Below are positions 31,396 to 42,155 of a stretch of 64,000 nt of DNA, piece by piece. The translations under genes were made by a program, and so were the position numbers. The stretch spans positions 98,814,948 to 98,878,947 of the forward strand of contig NC_079212.1 of NCBI RefSeq assembly GCF_029633865.1, written 5' to 3'. The DNA comes from Lampris incognitus (lineage: Eukaryota > Chordata > Actinopteri > Lampriformes > Lampridae). The notes beneath the pieces are model-generated. The model worked only from the letters and a program-made list of their open reading frames with translations, had not been told where the DNA came from and did no database searches. The number at the start of each line of letters is the position of its first letter. Position 1 is the stretch's first letter.

Positions 31396-31977
31396 GACTA
31401 ACTGGCTTTGGTCTAGTTAGTTTCTTAGTAATAATGCCCTTCTAATTTAAGGTTCACAATCACCTCACACAATGAAATAGTATGGGTATATTATACATTT
31501 CCTGAATCTTTACAGTCCTGTGAGTATTCCAGTTTTTGTGTTTTGTGTCCCTGATATTCCTAGATGGCACGGGCTAAAAGAAAGTATATAGTTTAGGCGA
31601 ACATTGCAGAAAGATGTGTGTTATTGACGGGTTGAAGAGCTCAAGCGACCTCTATATTTGTGAGAAATATCCACAACAGGGCTTGAATGAAAGCTAAGAA
31701 GGTCCCCTTTAAAATGATACCAAAGACAATATTATAGAACATTGAAAAAGGTCCTGACCATGAGGCTAAACCAGGATATGCACCAGCGTCTAAAATGCAA
31801 TTTACTTTAGGGGGTGGTTAACTTCATGAGCTGATAACTGTGATACAGCTGCCACTCAGGAATGGTTATCATACCAAAATATCATCTACAGACATGGATC
31901 CTTTCAAAAATTATAAGTAAGTTTTGCCACCTTGAGTGTACCGAAATAGGAAATTTTGGGCTCTGGCCCATGGACTA
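31396..31977. repeat. Right terminal inverted repeat (582 bp)
   Basis: Complement of 25189-25739. Near its inner end is a second copy of the terminal motif: GTCTGACCCATGGACTA (31384-31400) against CTCTGGCCCATGGACTA (31961-31977). Confidence 0.9.
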
Positions 31978-32219
31978 TAATGAACGGACGGACATCGCCG
32001 AGCCGCTGTTTATTTTGCCTCTCAGCTCAAGAGTAACGTTTGGGTTACGTGTGCTCTCTATTGTCCATGTATGTTGCGATAGCAGCCGTACGACCGGGCT
32101 TGGTAAGGTTGATGTGAGTCATAGTCATGAACGACAAGCACTGAAAATTCCAGTATCCGCGTAGTCGTGAGTTTTTGATTCGTCTTCCTCTTAAACCAGG
32201 AAACACAGACTAACCCGTT
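31978..32219. other. Spacer between transposon and hAT relic
   Basis: No recognised gene or repeat. Confidence 0.35.
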
Positions 32220-32983
32220 ACAGCGCCATCATGGACCAGAGCAAGCGGCGGTCGAAAGTGCGACTTCATTTTACCATTAGAAAATGAAAGGTTGGCACAG
32301 TGCGACGCCTGTGGCAAAATTATTCCGTGCAAGGGAGGATGCGCAACAAATATGGCCGAACACCTTGGCCTACACGCTGTGCCAATTAACCTGCGCACCG
32401 TGTTTGACACGCTGCGCCAATTAACCTGCGCACCGTGTTTGACATGCTGCGCCGGTCTCCGTCTCCTGCCTCGGCGTCCTCTTCAGCCAACCCTCAGCTA
32501 ACAGCAAGCAGCGCCTCGTCGCAATTGGGTAGGTGGAAATTAATAACGTTTGTCTTATTCGCAACAGCGAGACAGCAAACAACTGATACATGAGCGAATT
32601 GCTGTACATTTTATGCCAATACTAAAATGTGTTTTTATTTTCTGTGCTGAGCCTGAGAGGGCAGTTATGCTAATTTTTCTAAACAAGAACTGTTTCTAAT
32701 TTAAGGGGTTTAATACCTGGTAGTCCGGACCAGGGTGTGACTGTCTCTATTTCTTCATCTTCTTGTATGAAGACGGTTGTTGTAAATGTAAATACAAGAA
32801 CGAGAAAGTCACATGGGTGATAATTTTTCCTTCTGTGAAAGAAGCATGTGATACGTTTTGACCCCGCCTCTCAAAGAATCAGAATCGAGAACCGTTAAGA
32901 AGTGAGAGAATCGAACCGGAAGAATCGAAAAGCAGACTCGGAATCAGAATCGTTAAAATCCAAATGATGCCCAACCCAATTTG
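32220..32983 (+). pseudogene. hAT-type relic with BED zinc finger and right end
   Basis: From about 32292 the plus strand reads LAQCDACGKIIPCKGGCATN then MAEHLGLHAV, a BED finger (C-x2-C...H-x4-H). The reading continues into a duplicated TVFDTLRQLT segment and then breaks down. The right end (32870-32976) is rich in AGAATCG repeats and finishes GATGCCCAACCCA, matching the end of the minus-strand relic at 60745-61091. The left end is missing. The catalytic hAT domain is deleted. Confidence 0.6.
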
Positions 32984-33514
32984 TTTGTGACCTGATGTCT
33001 TTGTGGGGGACTGGTTGTTTAGATTCTTGTATGTTACGGGACGATTACAGGGTCTGTGTCTATGGTAAATTATTACAGGAATTAGTATGACAGAGTGACA
33101 GTCATTAGTATGATGGATAAGACTCACCAAAGGACTTGAATAGGTGTGGTTTACTGAGGAACCAAAATTGAAAGCGCTTGGCCCCTGTGAACGTTCTAGG
33201 AAGTTCTGCCAGAATGTCTGCATGTCCGCCCATGAACCATAAGAGGCTATTGAGGTATAGGGCTGACTCCGGTGACCATCAGAGTACCAGGGGCACGTGG
33301 TGATTTTGCCAAAGTCTGACAACCAGAGAAGGGAGAAATACGCAGCCAGTGCTTCTGTATTTCTCCCTTCTCCAGTCACCTGAAAATTGCTGTGGTTTAC
33401 CAGCACAGTTTACCCAGGGTACCGTGGGAACATGGCCTAAGTCCTAAAATTATTCATTTATTATTAAACCAAATAATATAATTTGTTAAGAAATAAAAAA
33501 GTGCACATTTGTAC
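32984..33514. other. Unassigned spacer
   Basis: Contains two near-identical inverted segments TACGCAGCCAGTGCTTCTGTATTTCTCCCTTCTC / GAGAAGGGAGAAATA around 33325-33373 (short hairpin). No gene. Confidence 0.4.
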
Positions 33515-33860
33515 AGCAAGAAGGTCCTGGGTTCGAGCCCCGGGGTAGTCCAACCTTGGGGGTCATCCTGGGTCGTCCTCTGTGTGGAGTTTGCATGTTC
33601 TCCCCGTGTCTGCGTGGGTTTCCTCCGGGGGCTCCGGTTTCCTCCCACCATCAAAAGACATGCATGTTAGGGTTAATACTCCTGTCTGTGTCACTGAGCA
33701 AGGCAACGGAAAGAAGAACTGGAGTTGGTCCCCGGGCGCTGCAGCTGCCCACTGCTGCTATACAATAGGATGGGTTACATGCAGGGAACAAAGTCGTTGT
33801 AAGAATATAATGACAAAATAAAGTGGCTTTCTCGCTTTCCCTTTCTCTCTTTAAAAAAAA
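33515..33860 (+). repeat. tRNA-derived SINE, family A, alternative 3' tail
   Basis: Starts inside the family A head at CAGCAAGAAGGTCCTGGGTT with an intact B-box and body (TGTGTGGAGTTTGCATGTTC), but continues into CACTGAGCAAGGCAACGG, GCAGCTGCCCACTGCTGC and a tail AATGACAAAATAAAGTGGC followed by CTTT repeats. This 3' end differs from the GGATAAGCGG tail of the 15178 copy, so two subfamilies share one head. Confidence 0.7.
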
Positions 33861-34098
33861 AAGCACCTTTTCTATTGAGGTGGGGGTCATGGGGCCGGGG
33901 TAGGCTGTCGTGGGAGCCGAGATGCAATAGGGTTAAGTGTCCTTTATTTTTCTGAGCTAAAGGTGGCGACCCCAGCTCTCGCACACAAACGCACACTTGA
34001 AAGGGCCATAGCTTCATTCAAGCAGATGTAAGCACTGGCAGGTAAGACACAAACATCCATGACGCACGCACGCACACACACACACACATACACATATA

Positions 34099-35728
34099 CA
34101 GTGCATCCGGAAAGTATTCACACCCCTTCACTTTCCCCACATTTTATGTTACAGCCTTATTCCAAAATGGATTAAATTCCTTTTTTCTCTCATCAATCTA
34201 CATACAATACCCCATAATGACAAAGCGAAAAAGGTTTTGTAGAAATTTTTGCAAATTTATTAAAAATAAAAAACTGAAATACTGCATGTACATAAGTATT
34301 CACACTCTTTACTCAGTACTTGGTTGAGGCACCCTTGGTAGCGATTACAGCCTCAAGTCTTCTTGGGTATGAAGCTATAAGCTTGGCACACCTATATTTG
34401 GGGTATTTCTCCCATTCTCCTCTGCAGATCCTCTCGAGCTCTGTAAGGTTAGATGGGGAGCGTCGCTGCACAGCTATTTTCAGGTCTTTCCAGAGATGTT
34501 CAATGGGGTTTAAGTCTGGGCTCTGGCTGGGCCACTCAAGGACATTCACAGACTTGTCCCGAAGCCACGCCTTCATTGTCTTGGCTGTGTGCTTAGGGTT
34601 GTTGTCGTGTTGAAAAGTAAACCTTTGCCCCAGTCTGAGGTCCTGAGCTTTCTGGAGCAAGGTTTCATCAAGGATCTCTCTGTACTTTGCTCCATTCATC
34701 TTTCCCTCGATCCTGACTAGTCTCCCAGTTCCTGCCGCTGAAGAACATCCCAACAGCATGATGCTGCCACCACCGTGCTACACTGTAGGGATGGTATTAG
34801 CAAGGTGATGAGAGGTGCCTGGTTTCCTCCAGACGTGACGTTTGGCATTCAGGCTAAAGAGTTCAATCTTGTTTCATCAGACCAGAGAATCTTGTTTCTC
34901 ATGGTCTGAGAGTCCTTTAGGTGCTTTCTGGCAAACTCCAAGCGGGCTGTCATGTGCCTTTTACTGAGCAGAGGCTTCCGTCTGGTCACTCTACCATAAA
35001 GGCCTGATTGGTGGAGTGCTGCAGAGATGGTTGTCCTTCTGGAAGGTTCTCCCATCTCCACAGAGGAACGCTGGAGCTCTGTCAGAGTGACCATCGGGTT
35101 CTTGGTCACCTCCCTGACCAAGGCCCTTCTCCCCCGATTGCTCAGTTTGGCTGGGTGGACAGCTCTAGGAAGAGTCCTGGTGGATCCAAACTTCTTCCAT
35201 TTACGAATGATGGGGACCACTGTGCTCTTCGGGACCTTCAAAGCTGTAGACATTTTTTTGTACCCTTCCCCAGATGTGTGCCTCGATACAAGCCTGTCTC
35301 GGAGGTCCACAGACAATTCCTTTGACTTCATGGCTTGGTTTCTGCTCTGACACGCACTGTCAACAGTGGGACCTTATATAGACAGGTGTGTGCCTTTCCA
35401 AATCATGTCCAATCACTTGAATTTACTACAGGTGGACTCCAATCAAGATGTAGAAACATCTCAAGGATGATCAGTGGAAACAGGATGAACCTGAGCTCAA
35501 TTTTGAGTGTCATAGCAAAGGTTGTGAATACTTATGTACATGCAATATTTCAGTCTTTTATTTTTAATAAATTTGCAAAAATTTCTACAAAACGTTTTTC
35601 GCTTTGTCATTATGGGGTATTGTGTGTAGATTGATGAGAACAAAAAGGAATTTAATCCATTTTGGAATAAGGCTGTAACATAAAATGTGGGGAAAGTGAA
35701 GGGGTGTGAATACTTTCCGGATGCACTG
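34099..35728 (-). mobile_element. Tc1-type transposon 1, 1.63 kb, inactive
   Basis: Inverted repeats start CAGTGCATCCGGAAAGTATT and extend about 85 bp with near-perfect pairing, then remain related for about 200 bp (TTTTTATTTTTAATAAATTTGC both sides). TA flanks both ends (34097-34098, 35729-35730). It contains a single disrupted transposase gene on the minus strand. Confidence 0.92.
34313..35331 (-). pseudogene. Tc1-type transposase, broken by a frameshift and a stop
   Basis: The N-terminal part (35331 to about 34849) has the paired-type helix-turn-helix start MKSKELSVDLRDRLVSRH and a second DNA-binding domain, ending at the first catalytic Asp (ILWSDETR). Just after, near 34867, a one-base frameshift moves the reading frame. 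A TAG interrupts it again before the HGGGSIMLLG block. The C-terminal part (34759-34313) keeps FQHDNNPKHTAK (second Asp) and WPSQSPDLNPIEHLW (the Glu). All catalytic residues survive, so the two lesions are what disable it. Confidence 0.92.
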
Positions 35729-35839
35729 TATATATGCACAGACAGGGATTTCCACATACATAAGGGAAAAAGACACACAGTTAATGAGGCAATGAAGGGC
35801 ACCACAACACAGAATGTTTTCTTGAGGCATGTTTCTGTG

Positions 35840-35842
35840 CGC

Positions 35843-35911
<69 letters not shown>
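35840..35911. repeat. (GT)n microsatellite
   Basis: About 35 GT units, preceded by a short GCGCGTGCGTG lead-in. Confidence 0.95.
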
Positions 35912-35913
<2 letters not shown>

Positions 35914-36028
35914 TGTCTACTTGTGCTTGTGAGTGTGTTTTTAACTGATCTCGAGGGATCTCTTACATCTGATGTCTTGAAAGATACAAGAAACGAGACA
36001 TTAAAATGAGATATGAGGGAGTTCATAG

Positions 36029-36030
36029 TG

Positions 36031-36094
<64 letters not shown>
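36029..36094. repeat. (GT)n microsatellite, left arm of an inverted pair
   Basis: About 32 GT units. A CA array of about 25 units follows at 36201-36250 after a 106-bp spacer, forming an inverted pair like that at 16065/16250. Confidence 0.95.
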
Positions 36095-36098
<4 letters not shown>

Positions 36099-36198
36099 AC
36101 TGCGCAGTGCTGAAGGGCATGTTTGAATCGTTCAGACCCTCGCTTTGATTTTGATCTGAAATACTTGCATGTTAGATATGTTCCTTTTCCCTTGCATG

Positions 36199-36200
<2 letters not shown>

Positions 36201-36255
<55 letters not shown>

Positions 36256-36440
36256 AAAAATATACACACATAGACACAAACACACATTCACAGAAATAAA
36301 CATAAACGCATAGACACACACACACACACATTCATAGAAATAAACATATATATGCGGAGACACACACACACACATACACACACACATTCATAGAAATAAA
36401 TGTATACACGTGGAGACACAAACTCACACACTCACAAGCG
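36201..36440. repeat. (CA)n microsatellite with imperfect CA/CATTCATAGAAATAAA units
   Basis: Clean CA repeat to about 36250, then three to four imperfect units containing CATTCA(C/T)AGAAATAAA interspersed with CACACA runs to about 36440. Confidence 0.85.
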
Positions 36441-37399
36441 CAGACAGAAACACCCACATACACACTTCTCACTTCTCATTGATCTCCATGTCCTCGGGCC
36501 TGCGGTGGCTCATCAGCACCACCAAATTTATTCGAATCTTTTCCTTTTGAAGACTCTTTTCACTCCATTACGGCTTTATTTGACAGTGAATGGTAGAGAG
36601 AGCCATGGAAGATTGAAGAGAGACAGACAGACAGAGATACAGAGCATGATAGTTGTGGAGGATGGAGGAGTGAGAGAGAGAGAGGGAGGGGGTAGTGAAA
36701 GACTACTGTCTTTCCTCCCGCTTAGTTGAATGTTGGAATTTAGATTTGAATTAGAAAAAGAAATGTAGAAATGTCTACTTTCTGTAGACAGGAGACTAAA
36801 ACGAGTCAGATTCTACGCCTCCATCCAGATAATTATACTAATAACATGAGTATATGGTAGGCCATGGTGCAATGATGATGTCACACAGTATTTTCAGTGA
36901 TTCTGAGAGCAGGGAGTAATTTACTGGGAAAGCTATAATCAGTCTCTCTCTACCTCTACTTCTCATATCTCTCCATTTCTCCCCTGTTAAATTATTTTTA
37001 TTCTGATGTCAGGCTAGACTGCTCTTTGTTCTCTTTGGTACCTGACAAATGAGCAGACCCCCATCCCACATGTGATATGGCTGTTTTTGAGTATCGTTTT
37101 TTTTTTTTTACATGTGGCCTCGGACTTGTTATGATTTTCTCTCCTCCCATGCTGAAGCATCCTTCAGCAAAAAATTGTCTTAAAGAGATTGACAAAGCAT
37201 CCTCTTATATATATTTAGATACGTGTACCTAGGAGGAAGGTGAAGTTGTGCCAGAAACCCTACCCTGCTTCTTCTTACATGGTTCAAATCAATGTCACAG
37301 GATTAAGACTTGTTCGTCAGCCAGCGTTATCTCACGTTAAACAACACAGATAGGTAGGTCCCTGTGATATAAAATATCAATCTGTCCCGTTAAGGTGTT
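36441..37399. other. Unassigned DNA
   Basis: GA-rich stretch at 36595-36700 and an 11-12-base T-run near 37099. No gene recognised. Confidence 0.4.
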
Positions 37400-37650
37400 C
37401 GGCTGGCTTATTTGCTTTACCAGGCTGGACAAGCTGGTCTTGTTGGTTTGTCAGTATAGTTGGCTGGCATTGTATAGCTGGTCAGCCAGTCAGGCTAAGC
37501 TGATGTCTGCTGGTCACGCTGATTGGCCAGCCGGCTGGCTGGACTGACCAGCAAAGCCTGGCTGGTAAGCTGGTCAAGCTGGTTAATATGGTTGGATGGC
37601 CAGCCAGTTAGACTGACCAGGCTGGACTGGTCAGCAAAAGCCAAGCAAGG
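37400..37650. repeat. GCTGGT/CCAGC-rich imperfect tandem repeat
   Basis: Dense imperfect units of GGCTGG, AGCTGGTC and GACCAGC. Both strands of the motif occur, so the tract could fold on itself. A complementary ACCAGC-rich tract lies at 44755-45030. Confidence 0.65.
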
Positions 37651-37821
37651 TTAAAAATAGCCCCTTTTCCCATGATGAGGAAAAAGCAGATTTAAAAAAA
37701 TGAATTTAATGAAATTAATAATTTTTAGAGGATTTACGTGGACTGTCCCAATGCCTGTGATCCATTCACCCCATGAAGAACAATGAAAAATATTAAAACA
37801 GATACTTCCCTTGATTTTCTG

Positions 37822-37826
<5 letters not shown>

Positions 37827-37871
<45 letters not shown>
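37827..37871. repeat. (TA)n microsatellite
   Basis: About 22 uninterrupted AT units. Confidence 0.95.
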
Positions 37872-37874
<3 letters not shown>

Positions 37875-38189
37875 AAAAGAAGTTAATGCTCTTAGTTTAC
37901 CTTTTCTTGTGATGGTGACAACACATTTACATCTAAAGTAGCACATTGTGGTTTTGGTTAAAAAAAAAACCCAATAATTATGAAAAAAGACAACGATCAA
38001 CAACCTTTTTTTTCTTCTGAACAACACGACTTCAGATTTGGCACACGAGTTGGAAATTTGACCAATTATGGAGGGGGGAGAATTTGTGATAAATGAATGA
38101 TTTAACTACTGCAAGCAAAATAATTGTCCTTTGGAAATGTGTCTGTCTCATGTTTCCACCTACATGCAACTGTCCTTCATGTTGCTGAA

Positions 38190-38340
38190 TCACAGTAAAA
38201 CCACATTTGGACAGTGTGGTTGCTTTGAGTTCTATAGTTACTATCTGAGAACTATCAGTGCTAATATGAAGTATGTAAATACAACCAGTGGGTAAAAAAC
38301 ATGGGATCAACTCTTAGTATTCTCTGTTACAGAGAGGGCA
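38190..38340 (+). repeat. Diverged direct duplication, copy 1
   Basis: Related to 38575-38720: both read TCACA(G/A)TA(A)AACCA, GTGTGGTTGCTTTG / TTGTGGTTGCTTTG, (A/C)ATCAGTGC(T/A)AATATG, TGTAAATACAACCAGT and GGGAT(C/T)AACT in the same order. The spacing is about 385 bp. The unit is of unknown nature. Confidence 0.6.
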
Positions 38341-38574
38341 TTTTTGTGTAGTTTTTTGGGTTATACTGACTTGATAGTCAGAATAATAGTCCTCGATGGC
38401 AAACTATTACTTCTTGTTTTTGATGAAACAATGACAGTGACTACCTGAAAGGAATTATTATCATGATTGGGTAGTGATTCAATATTATTACATTAGGATT
38501 AGGAGTGAGTATTCCTCAGAAAAATTAACTGTTTGATATTCCGCCTCTAATAAGGCCTTATATAAATGGCTAAT

Positions 38575-38720
38575 GATTCACAATAGAACCATATTTTGAC
38601 ATTGTGGTTGCTTTGGCGTGTAGGGATACTACCTGCAGACCATCAGTGCAAATATGTTGTAAATACAACCAGTAGGTAGAAAATGACATGGGATTAACTT
38701 GGAACTCTCTCTTTAAGGGC
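38575..38720 (+). repeat. Diverged direct duplication, copy 2
   Basis: Second copy of the segment at 38190-38340. The rest of 37872-39539 shows no gene. Confidence 0.6.
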
Positions 38721-39539
38721 AGGTGTCTGCACTTTTTTGCCTATGTAGTGAATCACTTCATTGAAGAATTCAATGTATTTTGTAGTAAAAAGAACAATTA
38801 TTACCATTTCATGAAGGGGACATATCAAAGTTATGGAAATGGTCATGTTATGTTCTACCCCAGGTAGGGGTATCTCGAAATTTTGTGAGTTTGGTTCTTG
38901 CCCTCTTAAGCTGTGATGCTATGTGTAGGTCAAAACTGTGAATGTACAGAAGAGCTGCCATATGGCAACTATATTTTCACTGTACACTGAGTTGATGCTG
39001 GTGAAAATATCAACGTGCTGTCATGCCCAGTGAACTGCATCAAAACACAAGCAACACAAAACTAATTTAAAGTGAGTTTTTATTGCATTAATTTCCAAAG
39101 AGCTCTCTGTTGTCGGGAAACAAGATCAACTCCAAGGAGAACTGAGCTTTTCCATCTCAAATGATACACTGCAAAATCCCTGTTATTTGCATATTTCCAT
39201 TTATTTAAACCCATAAAAGATCTGTCTATATAAGGGAGGCAGCAGTGACGGCAACAGTGCTTGGAAAGTTTATATTTTGTTTCACACAATCTTTAAAGTT
39301 TTCCGTTACAATTTCCTTCATAATACATAGATCATGAACATGTCTTATATTTTCTTATATGACTAAAGGTGAACTTCAATTAAAAAACAAAAAACAAACA
39401 CACAAGTATCCATACAGGAAAGATCAGTAAATAGGACTGTTCACTTTAGTTGAAATGATATTAGAGATGATGGTAATTACCCTGGCCATGTTGTGATCAA
39501 TCTTTTATGTCATCCTCTAGTTATGTAAATAATGCCACC

Positions 39540-41365
39540 CAGCCAGTTAACCCAGCCACTGAGGACTCTCAAGCTATTGCATTCTTAGTGCTGGTCCTAA
39601 GCCTGGGTAAATGGGGAGGGTTGCGTCAAGAAGGGCATTCCACTTAAAACCTTTGCCAAATCAAATATGTGGATCATAAATCAGATTTCCATACCAGATC
39701 GGTCGAGGCCTGGGTTACCAATGACTGCCACCGGTACTGTTGGCCAGCAGGGTGCCGGTGGAAACTATATGCTACTGTTGGGCGAAGGAGAAGGAGAGGG
39801 GGGAGACATGTCCAGAGGCAGCGGGAGAGGAGGAAGGGTAGGAGTGTGGAGGTGAGAGTCGGAACTTTGAATTTTGGCACTATGACTGGTAAAGGGAGAG
39901 AGCCGGCTGATATGACGGAGAGAAGGATTGTATATATGCTATATGTGCAAGAGGCTAGGCAGAATGGGAGTAAGGCCAGGAGCATCGGAGGCGGGTTCAA
40001 ACTCTTCTATCATTGTGTGGATGGGAGGAGAAATGGAGTAGGGGTAATTCTGAAGGACGAGTATGTCAAGAGTGTGCTGGGGGTGAAGAGTGTGTTTGGA
40101 CAGAGTGATGAGTATGAAGCTGGAGATCGACGGTGTGATGATGAATGTTATCAGTGCATATGCCCCACAATTTGGGTGTGAGATGGAAGAGAAAGAAGAA
40201 TTCTGAAGTGAGTTAGATGAAGTGGTGGAGAGTGTACCCAAGGAGAAGAGAGTGGTGATTGGCGGTCTTCAATGGGCATGTTGGTGAAGGGATCAGAGAT
40301 GATGATGAGGTGTCAAGGAGAGGAATGTGGAAGGATAGATGGTGGTGGATTTTGCAAAAAGGATTAAAATGGCTGTGGTGAATACATATTTCAAGAAGAG
40401 AAATGAACACAAGGTGACCTATAAGAGTGGAGGAGGTGCACACAGGTGGACTATATCTTACGTAGGAGTAGCAATTTGAAAGGGATTGGAGACTGCAATG
40501 TGGTGACGGCAGCATCAGATGGTAGTCTGTAGGATGACTTTGGAGATCAAGAAGGAGGAAGGAAGACAAGGTGACTTGGTGGTGGAATGAGGAAGTACAG
40601 GAAAGTATACAGTGGAAGAGGTTGGCAAAGAAGAAGTGGGATAGTCAGAGAGATGAAGAAAGTAGACAGGAGTACAAGGAGACACAGCATAAAGCGAAGA
40701 GAAAGGTGATGAAGGCAAAGGAAAAGGACTATGTTGAGTTATATGAGAGGCTGGACACCAAGGAAAGAGAGAAGGACTTGTACCAATTGGCTAGACAGAG
40801 GGACCAAGCTGGGAAGGATGTGCAGCAGGTTATGGTGATGAAGGATAGAGATGGAAATGTTCTGACAAGTGAGGAGAGTATGTTGAGAAGGTGGAAGGAG
40901 TACTTTGGGGGGCTGATGAAGAACATGAGAGAGAAGGTTGGATGATAGTGACTTGGGAAGTGCGGGGGATTAGCAAGGATGAAGTGACGGCAGCTATGAA
41001 AAGGATGAAGAGTGGAAAAGTGGTTGGCCCAGATGACATACCTGTAGAGGCATGGATGTGTTTAGGCGAGATGGCAGTGGAGTTTTTAACTAGATTGTTT
41101 AACACAATCTTGGAAAGTGAGAGGATGCCTGAGGAGTAGAGAAGAAGTATACTGGTGCCTATTTTCAAGAACAAGGGTGATATGCAGAGCTGTAGTAACT
41201 ACAGAGCTATAAAGTTGATCAGCCAGCATGAAGATATGGGAAATAGTAGTGGAAGCTAGGTTAAGGGGAGAGGTGAGAATTAGCGAGCATCAGTATGGTT
41301 TCATGCCACAAAAGAGCACTATAGATGCGATGTTTGCTTTGAGGATTTGGATGAAGAACCTATTT
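39540..41365 (+). pseudogene. RTE-type LINE relic: endonuclease and start of RT
   Basis: Frames in order read VRVGTLNFGTMTGKGREPAD and GFKLFYHCVDGRRNGVGVIL (apurinic-type endonuclease), TWWWNEEVQESI and LARQRDQAGKD with a lysine-rich helix, GISKDEVTAAMKRMKSGKVV with GPDDIPVEAW (start of the RT domain), and IFKNKGDMQSCSNYRAIKL. This is the order and wording of the RTE-type ORF often mis-annotated in fish as craniofacial development protein 2-like. Frameshifts separate the blocks and the copy ends abruptly near 41365, before the RT active site. The 3' end of the same kind of element lies on the minus strand at 53793-54490. Confidence 0.8.
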
Positions 41366-41870
41366 CTCCACCAAAGGGACCATTGGCAGAAATGCCATGA
41401 GAATTAATAAAGGTCCTTCCATTTCTTGTTGGTCACTGTTTCCCTGAGGGTGACAACACTTTGGAAATAATCATGCTTCTCAAAGACATTATTGAGCTAG
41501 CTGTGGTACCAAGGCATACTGAAGAGACACTGCATTTCCTGGACTGTAAGATAGCAGAGTACAGACAGCTACTGGAGACAACATTTCCAAATTTTCATTT
41601 AAGACCAAAGCATCACTATGTGACACATTACCCTCAGAAGGAAATTTTGTCCCTTGTCTGAGGTTTGCACAAAATTGCTTAAAGGGGAAGCATAAGTTCT
41701 TTAAAAAGGCAATTTGCAATGCTCAACATTTCAGAAATGTTGCCGTGTGGGGAAAACAACTCTGAGAAAACTTCCTGATGCACTTGACCTTGTCTCCAAG
41801 TCTGATGGACCTCTTTAGGGAGAAGAAAGGCCTCACCGGCCAGCTTTTGACTTAACTTTTACATCAAACA
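41366..41870 (+). pseudogene. Fragment of a TE-associated fish protein (KHHY..HYP family)
   Basis: The translation reads VLPFLVGHCFPEGDNTLEII, MLLKDIIELAVVPRHTEETL, FHLRPKHHYVTHYP and, after a stop, KHKFFKKAICNAQHFRNVAV in a shifted frame. I recognise this pattern from repetitive, uncharacterised fish ORFs associated with mobile elements, but cannot name the family. It is fused directly to the truncated RTE copy. Confidence 0.5.
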
Positions 41871-41894
41871 AAGGTGGGATGACTTATCTACACC

Positions 41895-42155
41895 AGTTTG
41901 CTCCCTCTCTTCCCTCTCTCTGTTACTCTACTTTCCCTTTGCTCTCTCCTTTCCTCTCATCTCTTCTTTTCTGCCATTTGCTCTCCTTTGCTCTCCTCTA
42001 TCCTTTCCTTTTTTTCTCCTCTGTTCCTCTCCATTCTTCAATCTCATTTCCTCTCATCCTGTCTCATTTTTCTCCTCTTTTCTCCCGTCCTCTCGGCTTT
42101 GCTGTCTTTTCTTGTTTCATCTCTTCTCTTCTATCCTTTACTCTTCTGTGTGTTA
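41895..42155. repeat. Polypyrimidine CT-rich tract
   Basis: The plus strand is overwhelmingly C/T, with CTCTCC, CCTTT and TTCTCTC motifs for about 260 bp. The Ser/Leu/Phe-rich open frames here are compositional artefacts. Confidence 0.75.

Larger units (their letters stand above)
25189..31977 (-). mobile_element. Academ-type (AcademX-like) DNA transposon, 6.8 kb, coding-complete
   Basis: Inverted repeats of 551 bp (25189-25739) and 582 bp (31396-31977), highly similar by eye, bracket one 1558-codon ORF. The outer ends are TAGTCCATGGGCCAGA and its complement. TAA sits immediately outside both ends (25186-25188, 31978-31980), a possible 3-bp target duplication. The protein has DDE-like and FEN1/XPG-like motif series, the combination I recall for the AcademX branch of the Academ superfamily. 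No stop or frameshift was seen. Superfamily assignment is inference. Confidence 0.75.

Noticed and set aside
25189..31977. Domesticated host gene rather than a transposon
   Set aside because: The ORF is bracketed by long, nearly identical inverted repeats with a possible target duplication, which is element structure. Domestication usually loses the terminal repeats.
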